A stretch of DNA of 64,000 nucleotides from Desulfurellaceae bacterium bin18. GTDB taxonomy: Bacteria > Desulfobacterota > Binatia > Bin18. The stretch spans positions 117,413-181,412 of the forward strand of contig MPMI01000003.1 in NCBI GenBank assembly GCA_002238415.1, in the 5' to 3' direction. The notes beneath the pieces were generated by a model. That model worked only from the letters and a program-made list of their open reading frames with translations, ran no database searches and was not told the origin of the DNA. Below are positions 37,706 to 46,933 of the stretch, one piece after another (position 1 is the stretch's first letter; every line of letters begins with the position of its first letter). The translations under genes and the position numbers were made by a program.

Positions 37706-39003
37706 GCCGGCTGGCCCTCCTGTTCACGGTCATCGTACACGATCCGACCATCGACCATGGTCAGCCGTACCTTACCGGTCAGCTCCCAGCCGGCAAAAGG
37801 CGTGTTCTGACTGCGCGACCGAGAGGCAAGTGGTTTCACCTGCCAGCTCGCTTGGGTGTCAAAAAGTGTCAGGTCCGCCGGCCTGCCCACCGAAAGCGTG
37901 CCATAGGGGAGCCCCAGAATACGAGCCGGGTTCATAGTCAGTTTCTGTACTGCTTCGGAGAGGGACAACACCCCGTCCTGGACTAAACGTAGCGTCAACG
38001 ACAGGGCCGTCTCCAAGCCAGTCACGCCGTGAGCGGCCTGGTCGAATTCGACCTCTTTCTCGTCTCTGTGGTGGGGGGCATGGTCGGTCGCAATGGCGTC
38101 AATGGTCCCGTCTCGCAAGCCTTCCTTCATGGCCGCCACATCGTCGGCCAGTCGGAGCGGCGGGCTCATTTTTGCGTTGGTATTATACCCCTCAACTGCC
38201 TCTTCGGTGAGCGTAAAATGATGCGGAGCGACCTCGGTCGTGACCGCCAGACCTTCGGCTTTTGCCTGACGGACCGAGTCCACCGCGCGGCGGGTACTGA
38301 TATGAGCAATATGCACCCGTCCGCCGGTAAGGCGCGCCAGAGCAATATCACGGGCGACCATGACATCTTCGGCGACACTCGGGACGCCGCGAATCCCCAG
38401 GCGCACCGAGGTCGGCCCCTCATTCATACTCCCCCCGGATGAGAGGTGCAGGTCTTCTTCATGCACGCTGATCGGCACATCAAACATCGAGCAGTATTCC
38501 AGCGCCCGGCGCATAAGGTTGGCATCCATAACCGGACGTCCGTCGTCTGATATGGCGACGGCACCGGCCTCAATCATCTCTCCGATTTCGGCTAACTCTT
38601 CTCCGTGGAGGCCCTTTGAAAGCGCCCCGATCGGGAACACCCGAGCCAACCCGACACTGCGCGCCTGCTCAACAATAAAGCGCGTGACCGCTCCATTATC
38701 ATTGACCGGATTGGTATTGGCCATACACGCCACCGCGGTGAATCCGCCAGCCACCGCGGCCTGGGTGCCGGTCAGAACCGTCTCTTTGTATTCATAGCCC
38801 GGCTCGCGCAGGTGGACATGCATATCAATCAGTCCAGGAACGACAACGCAGCCGGAGGCGTCAATACGCTGCGCCTCGACCGAGGCAAAGCCGCCGGGCT
38901 GGCCCAACTCACGAATCACGCCCTCTTCGGTGAGGAGATCGAGGTTCGCCTCCAGCCCATTGACCGGATCAATGACCGTTCCGTTCTGCACGACTCTGCG
39001 CAT
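37702..39003 (-). CDS. pyrC: Dihydroorotase (class I, PyrC)
   Basis: This zinc amidohydrolase cyclises carbamoyl-aspartate to dihydroorotate. In 433 residues it shows the metal HxH motif [59 protein letters not shown], and [15 protein letters not shown] with the catalytic Asp. All metal ligands are visible, so it appears active rather than a non-catalytic PyrB partner. It starts 3 bases after pyrB ends. Confidence 0.96.
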   Translation of the reverse strand: MRRVVQNGTVIDPVNGLEANLDLLTEEGVIRELGQPGGFASVEAQRIDASGCVVVPGLIDMHVHLREPGYEYKETVLTGTQAAVAGGFTAVACMANTNPVNDNGAVTRFIVEQARSVGLARVFPIGALSKGLHGEELAEIGEMIEAGAVAISDDGRPVMDANLMRRALEYCSMFDVPISVHEEDLHLSSGGSMNEGPTSVRLGIRGVPSVAEDVMVARDIALARLTGGRVHIAHISTRRAVDSVRQAKAEGLAVTTEVAPHHFTLTEEAVEGYNTNAKMSPPLRLADDVAAMKEGLRDGTIDAIATDHAPHHRDEKEVEFDQAAHGVTGLETALSLTLRLVQDGVLSLSEAVQKLTMNPARILGLPYGTLSVGRPADLTLFDTQASWQVKPLASRSRSQNTPFAGWELTGKVRLTMVDGRIVYDDREQEGQPA

Positions 39004-39006
39004 GGT

Positions 39007-40050
39007 TTATTGCCCCACCGCCCGTTTGGGTAAAGTGTGCTCATCCCACACACTGGGTTCTGCCTGCACGTCAGAACCCTCCTGTCCGACCGCCTGCCCA
39101 TTGGCTACAGACTGGTCCCGGGTCGCCAGCCGCTCCTGCGTTGTGAGCAGGTAGAGAACGGCCATGCGGACCGCAACGCCGTTTGTCACTTGTTCGAGAA
39201 TCACCGAATACGGACCATCTGCAACCCGTGAGTCAATCTCAACACCGCGGTTCATTGGACCGGGGTGTAAAATAATGACGTTCGGTTTTGCTTCTCTGAG
39301 CGCCTCGACAGTCAAGCAGAAGCGGCGGGCGTATTCGTCCAGGCTGGGAAAGAAATTCCGCGTTTGTCGCTCACGCTGCAAGCGCAGCATCATAATCGCG
39401 TCAACCCCGGCCAGGCCGGCCCGCAAATCCGTATGCCGTTCAGCACCCCAACGGCTGAATTCCGGTGGCAGCAGGGTTGGTGGGCCGATCAGCCGGACCT
39501 GGGCACCCAGGGTTGTCAGGGCCAGGATATTGGACCGCGCCACCCGGCTGTGGAGAATATCGCCCACAATGGCAACGGTTTTTCCGTGAATGTCGCCGAG
39601 ATGTTCACGGATGGTCATGACGTCCAGAAGCGCCTGGGTCGGGTGCTCATGGGTGCCGTCACCGGCATTGATCACCGGACATTGATTCAACCGGGCCAGC
39701 AGGTGAGGCGCGCCGGACGCCGGATGACGCAGCACCAGGGCCGCCGGACGCATGGCGCACAGGTTGCGGGCCGTATCCATCAGAGTTTCTCCTTTGTTCA
39801 CGCTGCTCGTGGAGGCGGAGATATTGATCGCATCAGCAGACAGGCGTTTGGCCGCAATCTCAAAGGAGGAGCGCGTCCGGGTGCTGGATTCGTAGAACAG
39901 GTTGATAATGGTTTTCCCCCGGAGCGTTGGGACTTTTTTCACCTCCCGCTCAGAAATCTCCCGAAAAGATTCGGCCGTGTTGAGCACAAATAATAATTCG
40001 TCCCGAGACAAACCTTCGATACCAAGAAAATGGCGCTGGCTGAACGTCAT
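39007..40050 (-). CDS. pyrB: Aspartate carbamoyltransferase catalytic subunit
   Basis: This enzyme joins carbamoyl phosphate and aspartate, the committed pyrimidine step. It has 347 residues. The carbamoyl-phosphate site [19 protein letters not shown], the [16 protein letters not shown] segment and [14 protein letters not shown] are present. The C-terminus is longer than usual by about 35 residues ([16 protein letters not shown]...), low-complexity and without family similarity. It is the second gene of the operon, 9 bases after pyrR. No pyrI regulatory chain is seen, in keeping with PyrR-based control. Confidence 0.96.
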   Translation of the reverse strand: MTFSQRHFLGIEGLSRDELLFVLNTAESFREISEREVKKVPTLRGKTIINLFYESSTRTRSSFEIAAKRLSADAINISASTSSVNKGETLMDTARNLCAMRPAALVLRHPASGAPHLLARLNQCPVINAGDGTHEHPTQALLDVMTIREHLGDIHGKTVAIVGDILHSRVARSNILALTTLGAQVRLIGPPTLLPPEFSRWGAERHTDLRAGLAGVDAIMMLRLQRERQTRNFFPSLDEYARRFCLTVEALREAKPNVIILHPGPMNRGVEIDSRVADGPYSVILEQVTNGVAVRMAVLYLLTTQERLATRDQSVANGQAVGQEGSDVQAEPSVWDEHTLPKRAVGQ

Positions 40051-40059
40051 GGCGACCCC

Positions 40060-40599
<540 letters not shown>

Positions 40600-40601
40600 T
40601 C

Positions 40602-40635
40602 AAAAAAAAGCCCCCTTGGAAGTCCAAGGAGGCTT
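40602..40635 (-). terminator. pyr leader intrinsic terminator (attenuator)
   Basis: On the minus strand a 10-bp stem GCCTCCTTGG / CCAAGGGGGC (one U-G pair) with loop ACTT is followed by eight T (40609-40602), directly before pyrR. It lies after the promoter and PyrR hairpin, so it is an attenuator, not the end of another gene. The leader ORF stop (40634-40636) overlaps the 5' arm of this stem. Confidence 0.85.
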
Positions 40636-40678
40636 ATTCTACTTTCGTCAATGCAGTGAGGAAGATGAAATCTTTCAT
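40634..40678 (-). CDS. Predicted 14-residue pyr leader peptide
   Basis: ATG at 40678 followed by 13 codons and TAA encodes MKDFIFLTALTKVE. A good Shine-Dalgarno GGAAGGG (40690-40684) lies 5 bases upstream of the ATG, but it sits inside the predicted PyrR hairpin. The stop codon overlaps the terminator stem, so a translating ribosome would cover the stem base and stop it folding. This arrangement implies that translation of the leader permits read-through. The peptide itself may not matter. Confidence 0.55.
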   Translation of the reverse strand: MKDFIFLTALTKVE

Positions 40679-40682
40679 GGCC

Positions 40683-40704
40683 GCCCTTCCTAGCCTCTCG
40701 GGGC
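40683..40704 (-). promoter_or_regulatory. Predicted PyrR-binding RNA hairpin that sequesters the leader SD
   Basis: mRNA GCCC-CGAGAGGCUAGGAA-GGGC: a four-pair stem with loop containing GAGAGGCU, the core of known PyrR-binding loops (Rfam PyrR element). The 3' side of the stem and loop includes GGAAGGG, the SD of the leader ORF. PyrR bound with UMP should stabilise the hairpin and block leader translation. Confidence 0.7.
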
Positions 40705-40722
40705 TAAATTAAAGGTTCCTTT

Positions 40723-40751
40723 TGTGTACCCCCGTTCCTCTTGACTGTCAA
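40723..40751 (-). promoter_or_regulatory. pyr operon promoter
   Basis: Minus-strand TTGACA (40751-40746), 17-base spacer, TACACA (40728-40723). The -35 lies within a dyad CTTGACaGTCAAG. The start would fall near 40716, giving a leader of about 120 bases before pyrR. Confidence 0.6.
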
Positions 40752-40773
40752 GGGATCACTCCGTCCAGCAGTC

Positions 40774-40855
40774 TCGTAGGTCGAGTTAGCCGACGGCGTA
40801 ACCCGACACCCCGCGCCTTACCCCTGTCGGATTACGCTTCGCTAATCCGACCTAC
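40774..40855. repeat. GTAGGTCGG-type palindromic repeat, full copy
   Basis: TCGTAGGTCGAGTTAGCCG at the left and GCTTCGCTAATCCGACCTAC at the right form a long imperfect palindrome with central AACCCGACACC...CTGTCGGATTACG. It lies between the pyr promoter and tenA, outside the island, so the family is spread across the chromosome. Confidence 0.8.
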
Positions 40856-40885
40856 GGAGACCATACGAACAAATCAGGCCACCGC

Positions 40886-41542
40886 TTACACCGGCCAGTC
40901 CTGCGTTTGGTAGGCCATTTCCCAGAAGAGATATTCGTAGCGAGCGCTGGTTTGAAAAATCTGGGTGAGCTGCTTTTCGTCCGCGGTTGATGCCAGGCGG
41001 TCGAGCACGTCCCGGAGCCAAGTCGAAAGGGCGGCAAACTCCGGGTCGGCGTACATATCAATCCATTTGCCATAAAAGGCCGGAGCGCTCGGCCTGCCCT
41101 GTCGTGCCAGAGCCTGGCCGATTTCACTATAGCCCCACTGGCAGGGCAGGACCGCGCTGACTATGGCAGCCAGGTCTCCGAGCGCCGCCACTCGTACTAA
41201 ATGATTCGTATACGCCTGAGTGGTTGGCGCGGCCTGAGTGGAGACCAGCGTCTCCGTGCTGATGCCACACTCCGCAGCAAACGCGCGGTGGAGCGCCATT
41301 TCCTGATTGAGGGTCGCATCAAGGAGTCGGGCAAAACGTCCCATGGTGTCCAGGTCGGGAGCTTTTGCCGTCGCCAGGGCCAGGACGCGGCTGTACTCAA
41401 TCAGGAATATATAGTCCTGACACATGTAAAACTGGAATTTTTCCAAGGGTAGGCTGCCGTTTCCGAGGCCGACCACAAAGGGGTGCGTGAGCGTCTTTTG
41501 CCAGGTCGGCGTGGCTGCATGTAATTTTTGGCTCAAGGACAT
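40886..41542 (-). CDS. tenA: TenA family protein (thiaminase II / aminopyrimidine aminohydrolase)
   Basis: TenA hydrolyses aminomethylpyrimidine so that the thiamine pyrimidine can be salvaged. It has 218 residues and is all-helical. It shows HPFVVGLGNGSLPLEKFQFYMCQDYIFL, with the active-site Asp and Tyr, and LPCQWGYSEIG with the catalytic Cys region, then SARYEYLFWEMAY with the terminal Glu. The ATG follows SD GAGGAGGAAG. No TPP riboswitch is apparent upstream. Confidence 0.93.
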   Translation of the reverse strand: MSLSQKLHAATPTWQKTLTHPFVVGLGNGSLPLEKFQFYMCQDYIFLIEYSRVLALATAKAPDLDTMGRFARLLDATLNQEMALHRAFAAECGISTETLVSTQAAPTTQAYTNHLVRVAALGDLAAIVSAVLPCQWGYSEIGQALARQGRPSAPAFYGKWIDMYADPEFAALSTWLRDVLDRLASTADEKQLTQIFQTSARYEYLFWEMAYQTQDWPV

Positions 41543-41598
41543 ACGAACTTCCTCCTCGAATTAGCCCTGTGACTCCACTCAGCGCCGACTCAGTCCGA

Positions 41599-41700
41599 TT
41601 CCTCTATTCCTCTCCTCGGAGGGGTCCGGGGTGGGTGTGGCCTCGCGTCCGGTAGGAGAGAACCCACCCCGCCTTCGGCACCCCTCCCAAGAGGGGATAG
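41599..41700. repeat. Palindromic intergenic repeat (GGGGTGGGT arms)
   Basis: CCTCTCCTCGGAGGGGTCCG and GGGGTGGGTGTGG on the left face AACCCACCCCGCCTTCGGCA and CACCCCTCCCAAGAGGGGA on the right: two nested inverted repeats of the type seen between genes in many genomes. It may also act as a terminator or mRNA stabiliser between the flanking minus-strand genes tlyA and tenA. Confidence 0.6.
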
Positions 41701-41704
41701 AGAA

Positions 41705-42445
41705 TCAGCGCTTCTGTAAATACAGGAGAAATTCTTTATTGCCTTTTGGCCCCCGCAGGGGAGACTCCGTCACCCCTCTGACTTGAAGCCGCCACTGATT
41801 CGCACGCTCCTGCAAGTCCGACAGTACTTCCGTATGGAGGGCCGGGTCACGGACAACACCACCCTTCCCCACCCGGCCTTTCCCCACTTCGAATTGAGGC
41901 TTCACCAAGGCAACAATCTCTCCCCTGTCGGTAATCAGGCTGGTGACGTGGGGGATGACCAGGGTGAGTGAAATAAACGAGGCGTCTATCACCGCCAAGC
42001 TTGGAGTCGGGATCAATTCGTCAGGAGTAAGGCTACGGATATTACGCCGTTCCAGGTTCACGACGCGCGGGTCTTGGCGGAGAGACCAGGCCAGTTGCCC
42101 ATAGCCGACGTCAACGGCAAAGACCTTGGCTGCGCCGTTCTGTAACAGACAGTCCGTAAACCCACCGGTTGAAGCCCCGACATCCAGGGCGGTGACCCCG
42201 GTCACGTCCAAACCAAAGGCTTTCAGTCCACCCGCCAGTTTGTGGCCGCCTCGACTGACATACGGAGACTGCGCGTCGGCCTTGAGCCTCACTGCGGTCG
42301 CCGGATCAACCAAGGTGCCGGGCTTGTCCACCCGCTGCTCGCCGGCAACCACGGCACCAGCCATGATCAGCCGCCGGGCCTGCTCTCGGCTGGAAACCAG
42401 ACCGCGTTCAACCAGCAGCAGATCGAGGCGTTTGCGTTGGCTCAC
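41705..42445 (-). CDS. tlyA: TlyA family rRNA (cytidine-2'-O)-methyltransferase
   Basis: It has 246 residues: an N-terminal S4 RNA-binding domain (RLDLLLVERGLVSSREQARRLIMAG), then an FtsJ-like Rossmann methyltransferase with SAM motif ALDVGASTGGFTDCLL, AVDVGYGQLAW, DASFISLTLV and VKPQFEVGKG. It methylates 16S and/or 23S rRNA cytidines in known members. It overlaps ispA by 4 bases and is the last gene of the housekeeping run. Confidence 0.93.
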   Translation of the reverse strand: MSQRKRLDLLLVERGLVSSREQARRLIMAGAVVAGEQRVDKPGTLVDPATAVRLKADAQSPYVSRGGHKLAGGLKAFGLDVTGVTALDVGASTGGFTDCLLQNGAAKVFAVDVGYGQLAWSLRQDPRVVNLERRNIRSLTPDELIPTPSLAVIDASFISLTLVIPHVTSLITDRGEIVALVKPQFEVGKGRVGKGGVVRDPALHTEVLSDLQERANQWRLQVRGVTESPLRGPKGNKEFLLYLQKR

Positions 42446-43344
42446 GTTTCAGACGGGACGGCTCGTTCGACCACAAAACGGGCGATCTGGCGCAGCGGTT
42501 CGGCTTTGGGCCCAAATGATTGGAGGGCGGTGAGAGCCTCATCAAGCAGCTCTCGCGCATACCGCTTGGTTTTTTTCATACCCAGGGCGGCAGGATAGGT
42601 GGCTTTGTTGAGCTCGGCATCACGGCCAACTCGTTTGCCCGTTTTTGCCGTGCCGCCTTCAATATCCATAATATCGTCCGTCACCTGAAAGGCCAGTCCA
42701 ACGGCCGTCCCGTACCGGTCGAGGCAGGCGTATTGTTTCGCGCTCGCTCCCCCGACTCGGGCGCCAACGCGGACCGATGCCCGCAGCAGTGCCCCGGTCT
42801 TGCGGGTATGAATATACTCAACCCGTTTGCGAGTCGGCTTTTGATGTTCGGCTTCAATGTCCGCCACCTGTCCGCCAACCATGCCGGCCATACCGGCTCC
42901 GGCCGCCACTTCCCATATAGCTTGGAGAGCCGCGGTGCGGTCCTGTCTGCGTTTGAGCGCGGCCTGGGCCATAATCCGAAAGGCTTCGGTCAGTAGCCCG
43001 TCACCGGCCAAAATGGCCATGGCTTCACCAAACACGACATGATTGGTCGGCTTCCCGCGTCGCAGGTCATCATCGTCCATGGCCGGCAGATCGTCGTGCA
43101 CCAACGAGTACGAATGGATCATTTCCAACGCGCAGGCAAAGGGCAGGATGGGCTGCGGCCGCGCGCCGACGGCCTCCCCGCTGGCCAGGGCCAGGATGGG
43201 CCGAATCCGTTTCCCCCCGGAAAACAGACTGTAGTGCATGGCCTTGCCCAGGTTCTTGGGCGGGGCCTCATGGTCGGCCAGGAGCTGCTTGAGCGTCCGG
43301 TCGATCAGCGTACAGCGCCGTTCTAAATACTGTTCGAGTTTCAC
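42442..43344 (-). CDS. ispA: Polyprenyl (farnesyl) diphosphate synthase
   Basis: This 300-residue trans-prenyltransferase condenses IPP with DMAPP/GPP. The first aspartate motif lies in VHDDLPAMDDDDLRRGKPTNH and the second in QVTDDIMDIEG, with the K-x-x-(GG)KRIRP start. The spacing with the two residues inserted in the first motif is bacterial type II FPPS. It overlaps xseB by 4 bases. The xse-ispA order is widespread; a dxs gene often follows but is replaced here by tlyA. Confidence 0.92.
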   Translation of the reverse strand: MKLEQYLERRCTLIDRTLKQLLADHEAPPKNLGKAMHYSLFSGGKRIRPILALASGEAVGARPQPILPFACALEMIHSYSLVHDDLPAMDDDDLRRGKPTNHVVFGEAMAILAGDGLLTEAFRIMAQAALKRRQDRTAALQAIWEVAAGAGMAGMVGGQVADIEAEHQKPTRKRVEYIHTRKTGALLRASVRVGARVGGASAKQYACLDRYGTAVGLAFQVTDDIMDIEGGTAKTGKRVGRDAELNKATYPAALGMKKTKRYARELLDEALTALQSFGPKAEPLRQIARFVVERAVPSET

Positions 43345-43589
43345 GCATCCCCTTCTTCGTCGGTTTCTAAGCTTTGGGTCTGAAAGAGACCGCTGTTATC
43401 CCGTGTTAAGACCTCGACCCGTTTTTCCACTTCGGTCAGTTTCTCTTCCAGAAAGCGTACCAGCGCCACCCCCTCTTCAAATGCCTGGAGGGATTCTTCG
43501 AGCGACAGGGTCCCAGCGTCAAGTTTCTCAACTACGCCTTCCAAATCCTGTAAGGCGTCTTCAAATTTTTTATCCACGGCAATTTCCAT
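43341..43589 (-). CDS. xseB: Exodeoxyribonuclease VII small subunit
   Basis: This 82-residue helical protein binds XseA in multiple copies. FEDALQDLEGVVEKLDAGTLSLEESLQAFEEGVALVRF is the family signature core. It lies 7 bases after xseA ends and overlaps ispA by 4 bases. Tail residues after 65 are poorly conserved. Confidence 0.96.
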   Translation of the reverse strand: MEIAVDKKFEDALQDLEGVVEKLDAGTLSLEESLQAFEEGVALVRFLEEKLTEVEKRVEVLTRDNSGLFQTQSLETDEEGDA

Positions 43590-43596
43590 CTCTATC

Positions 43597-44838
43597 TCAG
43601 TCTATCGAGGGTGTTACCTCTTCAACGCGGGCCCGTGCTTCGCCTTGAGCAAAAGTCAAGCGCACGTTCTCTCCGGGACGCAGCGTTGCAGCATCCCGCA
43701 CGACAGCGTTCTCAGGTATAGTCCGCGTGAGACTATATCCCCGACCCAAAACAGCAAGGGGACTCAAGCTGTTGAGGGTTGCGGCGAGGTCTTCGAGTCG
43801 GGCACGTGCCCCCTCGTTCTTGCTCTGAAACGCCGAATGGAGACGGGCCAGCGCTATCCGTGTTCGCTCGCGTAGCGCGTCAACCTGGTGCTGCGGGTCA
43901 CGCATACGTTCTTCCAGTTGCATGGCCTGACGGCGCCGGTCAGTCACCGTCCGCTGCATAGCTGTTGTTAACGCCCGGGCAGTATCCACCACACGGTCAG
44001 ACAGGTCAGCCCATACTGGCACAACCATCTCGGCCGCGGCAGTCGGCGTTGGAGCGCGGGAATCCGCCACCAGGTCGGCAATGCTCAGGTCAATCTCATG
44101 GCCAACCGCGGCGATAACAGGCCGGTCCGAGTCGGCGATTGCGCGGGCCACCACCTCTTCATTAAAAGCGTATAGATCCTCACGCGAGCCGCCACCGCGC
44201 CCGACAATAATCACCTCCACCTGCCCGTGCTCGTTCAGGTCATTGATACCCGCGGCAATTTCAACACCCGCCCCGGCGCCTTGCACTTTAGTGGGTCGGA
44301 CGACGACCTGCGTATACGGGCAGCGGCCGTGCAGAATGGTCAGAATATCCTGAATAGCCGCCCCTCCGAGGGCGGTCACGACGCCGACCCGACGCGGGAA
44401 GAATGGCAGGGGGCGTTTGCGCTCCGGGGCGAAGAGGCCCTCGGAGGCGAGTTTGGCTTTGAGTTGCTCCAGGGCTAATTGTTGCCCACCCAGCCCGCGC
44501 GGCTCCATGCTGGCCGCATAGACCTGCAAATCGCCCCGGGCGGAATACAGACTGACCCGGCCCTTGATCAGGACCTCCAGACCGTCCTCGGGCCGGAATC
44601 GAAGCAACCGGGCATAACCGCGAAACATCACACCACGCAACTGGCTGGTCTCATCCTTGAGGGTGAAATAGATATGCCCGGAGGCGGGGGTGCGCAGGCC
44701 GGAGAGTTCACCAACGACCCAGATGTCGCCAAAATCGGCCTCAAGCTGGCCCTGGATCAGGCTTGCCAGGTCGGTGACGGACAGCGCACGCGAGGAGCCA
44801 GATGCAAAGGCAGAGGTCGTCATAGCGGCAGAGGTCAC
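43597..44838 (-). CDS. xseA: Exodeoxyribonuclease VII large subunit
   Basis: The catalytic subunit of ExoVII, a single-strand DNA exonuclease. In 413 residues it shows an N-terminal OB fold (GDIWVVGELSGLRTPASGHIYFTLKD), the catalytic domain FPRRVGVVTALGGAAIQDIL and IVGRGGGSREDLYAFNEE, VIAAVGHEIDLSIADLVADSRAPTPTAAAE, and a coiled C-terminal part. ATG 44838 is used. An alternative start a few codons in is possible. Confidence 0.95.
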   Translation of the reverse strand: MTSAAMTTSAFASGSSRALSVTDLASLIQGQLEADFGDIWVVGELSGLRTPASGHIYFTLKDETSQLRGVMFRGYARLLRFRPEDGLEVLIKGRVSLYSARGDLQVYAASMEPRGLGGQQLALEQLKAKLASEGLFAPERKRPLPFFPRRVGVVTALGGAAIQDILTILHGRCPYTQVVVRPTKVQGAGAGVEIAAGINDLNEHGQVEVIIVGRGGGSREDLYAFNEEVVARAIADSDRPVIAAVGHEIDLSIADLVADSRAPTPTAAAEMVVPVWADLSDRVVDTARALTTAMQRTVTDRRRQAMQLEERMRDPQHQVDALRERTRIALARLHSAFQSKNEGARARLEDLAATLNSLSPLAVLGRGYSLTRTIPENAVVRDAATLRPGENVRLTFAQGEARARVEEVTPSID

Positions 44839-44856
44839 GCCAGCACGTCGGCCGCC

Positions 44857-46212
44857 CTAGCCTTTTGCCTCAGCAACCGTGGTCTGAAAGACCTTCCACG
44901 ACTTGAGTAACTCAAGCGCCCGGTCGAGCTGCGGGTCTTTGCCCAGCTCCCCTTCCTTAATATCAATCTCGGGCAGGGCCTGGGGCTCGGCATCGGCAGG
45001 ACGGTCGCCCAATGGATCGTTCGGAGTGTCGCTGATGTTGCCAAAATGTCCGCGCAAATTCTCTTCACGCACCCCGTGCCGTCGTTGGGCGGCGGCATAG
45101 GCTTCGGGGATGTTTTCAAGTTCAATGTCAGGGGCGATGCCCGTCACCTGGATCGACCGTCCATTCGGTGTGAAATACATGGCGGTCGTCAGCCGCAGCG
45201 CCGCCCCCCCATCGACCGGTAAAATCGTCTGCACCGAGCCTTTGCCAAAAGTCTTGACTCCCAGCACCACTGCGCGGCCGTGATCCTGGACCGCCCCGGC
45301 GACGATCTCGGAGGCGCTGGCACTGCCGCCATTGACCAGGACAACCATCGGGATGTCCGTATATCCTCCGGGATGGGCGAAATATTTTTGCTGCTGGCTT
45401 TCGAGTCGGCCTTCGGTATACACGATCATGCCGGAACTCAAAAAGAGGTCGGAGACCTTGACCGCCTGGCTGAGCAGTCCGCCGGGGTTATTGCGCAGGT
45501 CCAGCACCATGCCCTGGAGTGGGACGGCTTCCTGACCGAATTTTTTCAGCGCGGTATCCAGATCATTACTGGTTCGATCCTGAAACTGGGTGACCCGGAT
45601 ATAGACATAGCCTTCTTCCAGGATTTTCGATTTCACACTGCGAATCTTGATCACTTCACGAATAAGGGACACATCAATCAGCCGGGGAACACCTTCACGG
45701 CGGACCGAGATCGTAATCTGAGTCCCCTGCTTGCCCCGCATCTTTTTGACCGCCTGGATAAGCGACATGTCTTTTGTCAGCTCATCGTTAATCTTGATGA
45801 TCTGATCCCCGGCTTGGACTCCGGCACGGTAGGCGGGCGTATCCTCAATGGGCGAAACAACGGTCAGAATGCCATCGCGAAGGGTGATCTCAATACCCAG
45901 ACCGCCGAAACTGCCCTCCGTATCAACCTGGAGCTCCTTATAGGAATCCGGTGTCAGATAGGCACTGTGCGGGTCCAACGCACCGAGCATGCCATTAATC
46001 GCCCCTTCGATAAGGGCTTGGGTCTCTGTTTCCTCAACGTAGTTCTTGCGAACAATGGCCAAGACATTAGTGAACGCCTCAAGGTCTTCATAGGTGCTGC
46101 GGTCAACGGCTGAAACAAGATTGAGCCCATGTCCCCCAAACAGAATCACGCTGAGCCCAACACCACCAGCAACCAATCCGATCAGGATTCGCCGCCGCTT
46201 CCTGTGCATCAT
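44857..46212 (-). CDS. ctpA: Carboxy-terminal processing peptidase (S41 family)
   Basis: This 451-residue periplasmic serine protease has an N-terminal signal anchor (RILIGLVAGGVGLSVILFGG). The PDZ domain (FGGLGIEITLRDG...GDQIIKINDELT) precedes the protease core with the catalytic Ser in NGGSASASEIVAGA and Lys in VKTFGKGSVQT. It trims C-terminal tails of exported proteins. It starts at ATG 46212 (two Met codons) and has a candidate extended -10 promoter upstream (46269). Confidence 0.94.
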   Translation of the reverse strand: MMHRKRRRILIGLVAGGVGLSVILFGGHGLNLVSAVDRSTYEDLEAFTNVLAIVRKNYVEETETQALIEGAINGMLGALDPHSAYLTPDSYKELQVDTEGSFGGLGIEITLRDGILTVVSPIEDTPAYRAGVQAGDQIIKINDELTKDMSLIQAVKKMRGKQGTQITISVRREGVPRLIDVSLIREVIKIRSVKSKILEEGYVYIRVTQFQDRTSNDLDTALKKFGQEAVPLQGMVLDLRNNPGGLLSQAVKVSDLFLSSGMIVYTEGRLESQQQKYFAHPGGYTDIPMVVLVNGGSASASEIVAGAVQDHGRAVVLGVKTFGKGSVQTILPVDGGAALRLTTAMYFTPNGRSIQVTGIAPDIELENIPEAYAAAQRRHGVREENLRGHFGNISDTPNDPLGDRPADAEPQALPEIDIKEGELGKDPQLDRALELLKSWKVFQTTVAEAKG

Positions 46213-46268
46213 TGTATTCCCCTGCTATCTGCCATGCCCTCGGCTTTGTACGCTGTTGCCAGTCGTAC

Positions 46269-46277
46269 AGTATAGCA
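46269..46277 (-). promoter_or_regulatory. Possible extended -10 promoter for ctpA
   Basis: On the minus strand TGCTATACT (46277-46269) matches an extended -10, with no clear -35. It lies about 60 bases before ctpA, in the 142-base gap after the tlpA-like gene. Pattern match only. Confidence 0.35.
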
Positions 46278-46354
46278 TACTTCATACTCTCCGATATGGG
46301 ACGGGGCTGCTATCCGGCCTTGTCTTCCTCATGCTGCTTGGGAATAAGGCCCCC

Positions 46355-46933
46355 TTATCCTTCTGACAGTACGGGGGTATGGGCGCCGGACGTCGGCATT
46401 CCCGTATCGACACGCCACTCTCCCTGTTGGATCAAACGCCGGAGCACCTTCTCTATCTGAGGTTGAGCCCAGTCATTATAGCCAATGTGGTGATAAACGA
46501 CTTGCCCTTGACGATCAATGACAAATGTTTCGGGATAACCGGTGACACCATATTTCTTGCCAACCTCTCCCCGGACATCAAGCAGCACGGGAAAGGTATA
46601 TCCACCTTCTTGCAGATAGGGCTTCACCGTGGCGGCTCCATCGACATCCTGGCTCACAGCCAACAACACAAAGTCCTCACCGCTGAGTTTGTGAGCGAGG
46701 GTTTCCATAGTCGGCATCTCCTGCCGACACGGACCGCACCACGTCGCCCAAACATTGAGCAGAACAACTTTCCCCTTGAGCTGAGACAGGCGGACCGCCT
46801 GACCGCTCATATCGGGCAGCAGGAAATCCGGAGCCGGTCGGGGCAGTGTGGTCGGAGAGGGCGTTGTGATCAGCAGCAGCACGCCCAGCAGAACAACCGA
46901 GCCGATCCCCCCGAGGATAAACCAGAGTCTCAC
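46355..46933 (-). CDS. Membrane-anchored thioredoxin-like protein (TlpA/ResA family)
   Basis: It has 192 residues: one N-terminal membrane anchor (LWFILGGIGSVVLLGVLLLIT), then a periplasmic thioredoxin fold with the redox pair in VWATWCGPCRQEMPTM and cis-Pro segment VTGYPETFVID. Such proteins reduce or oxidise disulfides in cytochrome c maturation or similar tasks. The GTG at 46933 overlaps the lgt stop (GTGA), and its SD GGAGAAAT lies inside lgt. Confidence 0.92.
   Translation of the reverse strand: MRLWFILGGIGSVVLLGVLLLITTPSPTTLPRPAPDFLLPDMSGQAVRLSQLKGKVVLLNVWATWCGPCRQEMPTMETLAHKLSGEDFVLLAVSQDVDGAATVKPYLQEGGYTFPVLLDVRGEVGKKYGVTGYPETFVIDRQGQVVYHHIGYNDWAQPQIEKVLRRLIQQGEWRVDTGMPTSGAHTPVLSEG

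Noticed and set aside
41543..41704. TPP riboswitch before tenA
   Set aside because: This stretch lies on the 5' side only up to 41600 and lacks the paired CUGAGA and ACCUGAUCUGG elements; it mostly holds a palindromic repeat.
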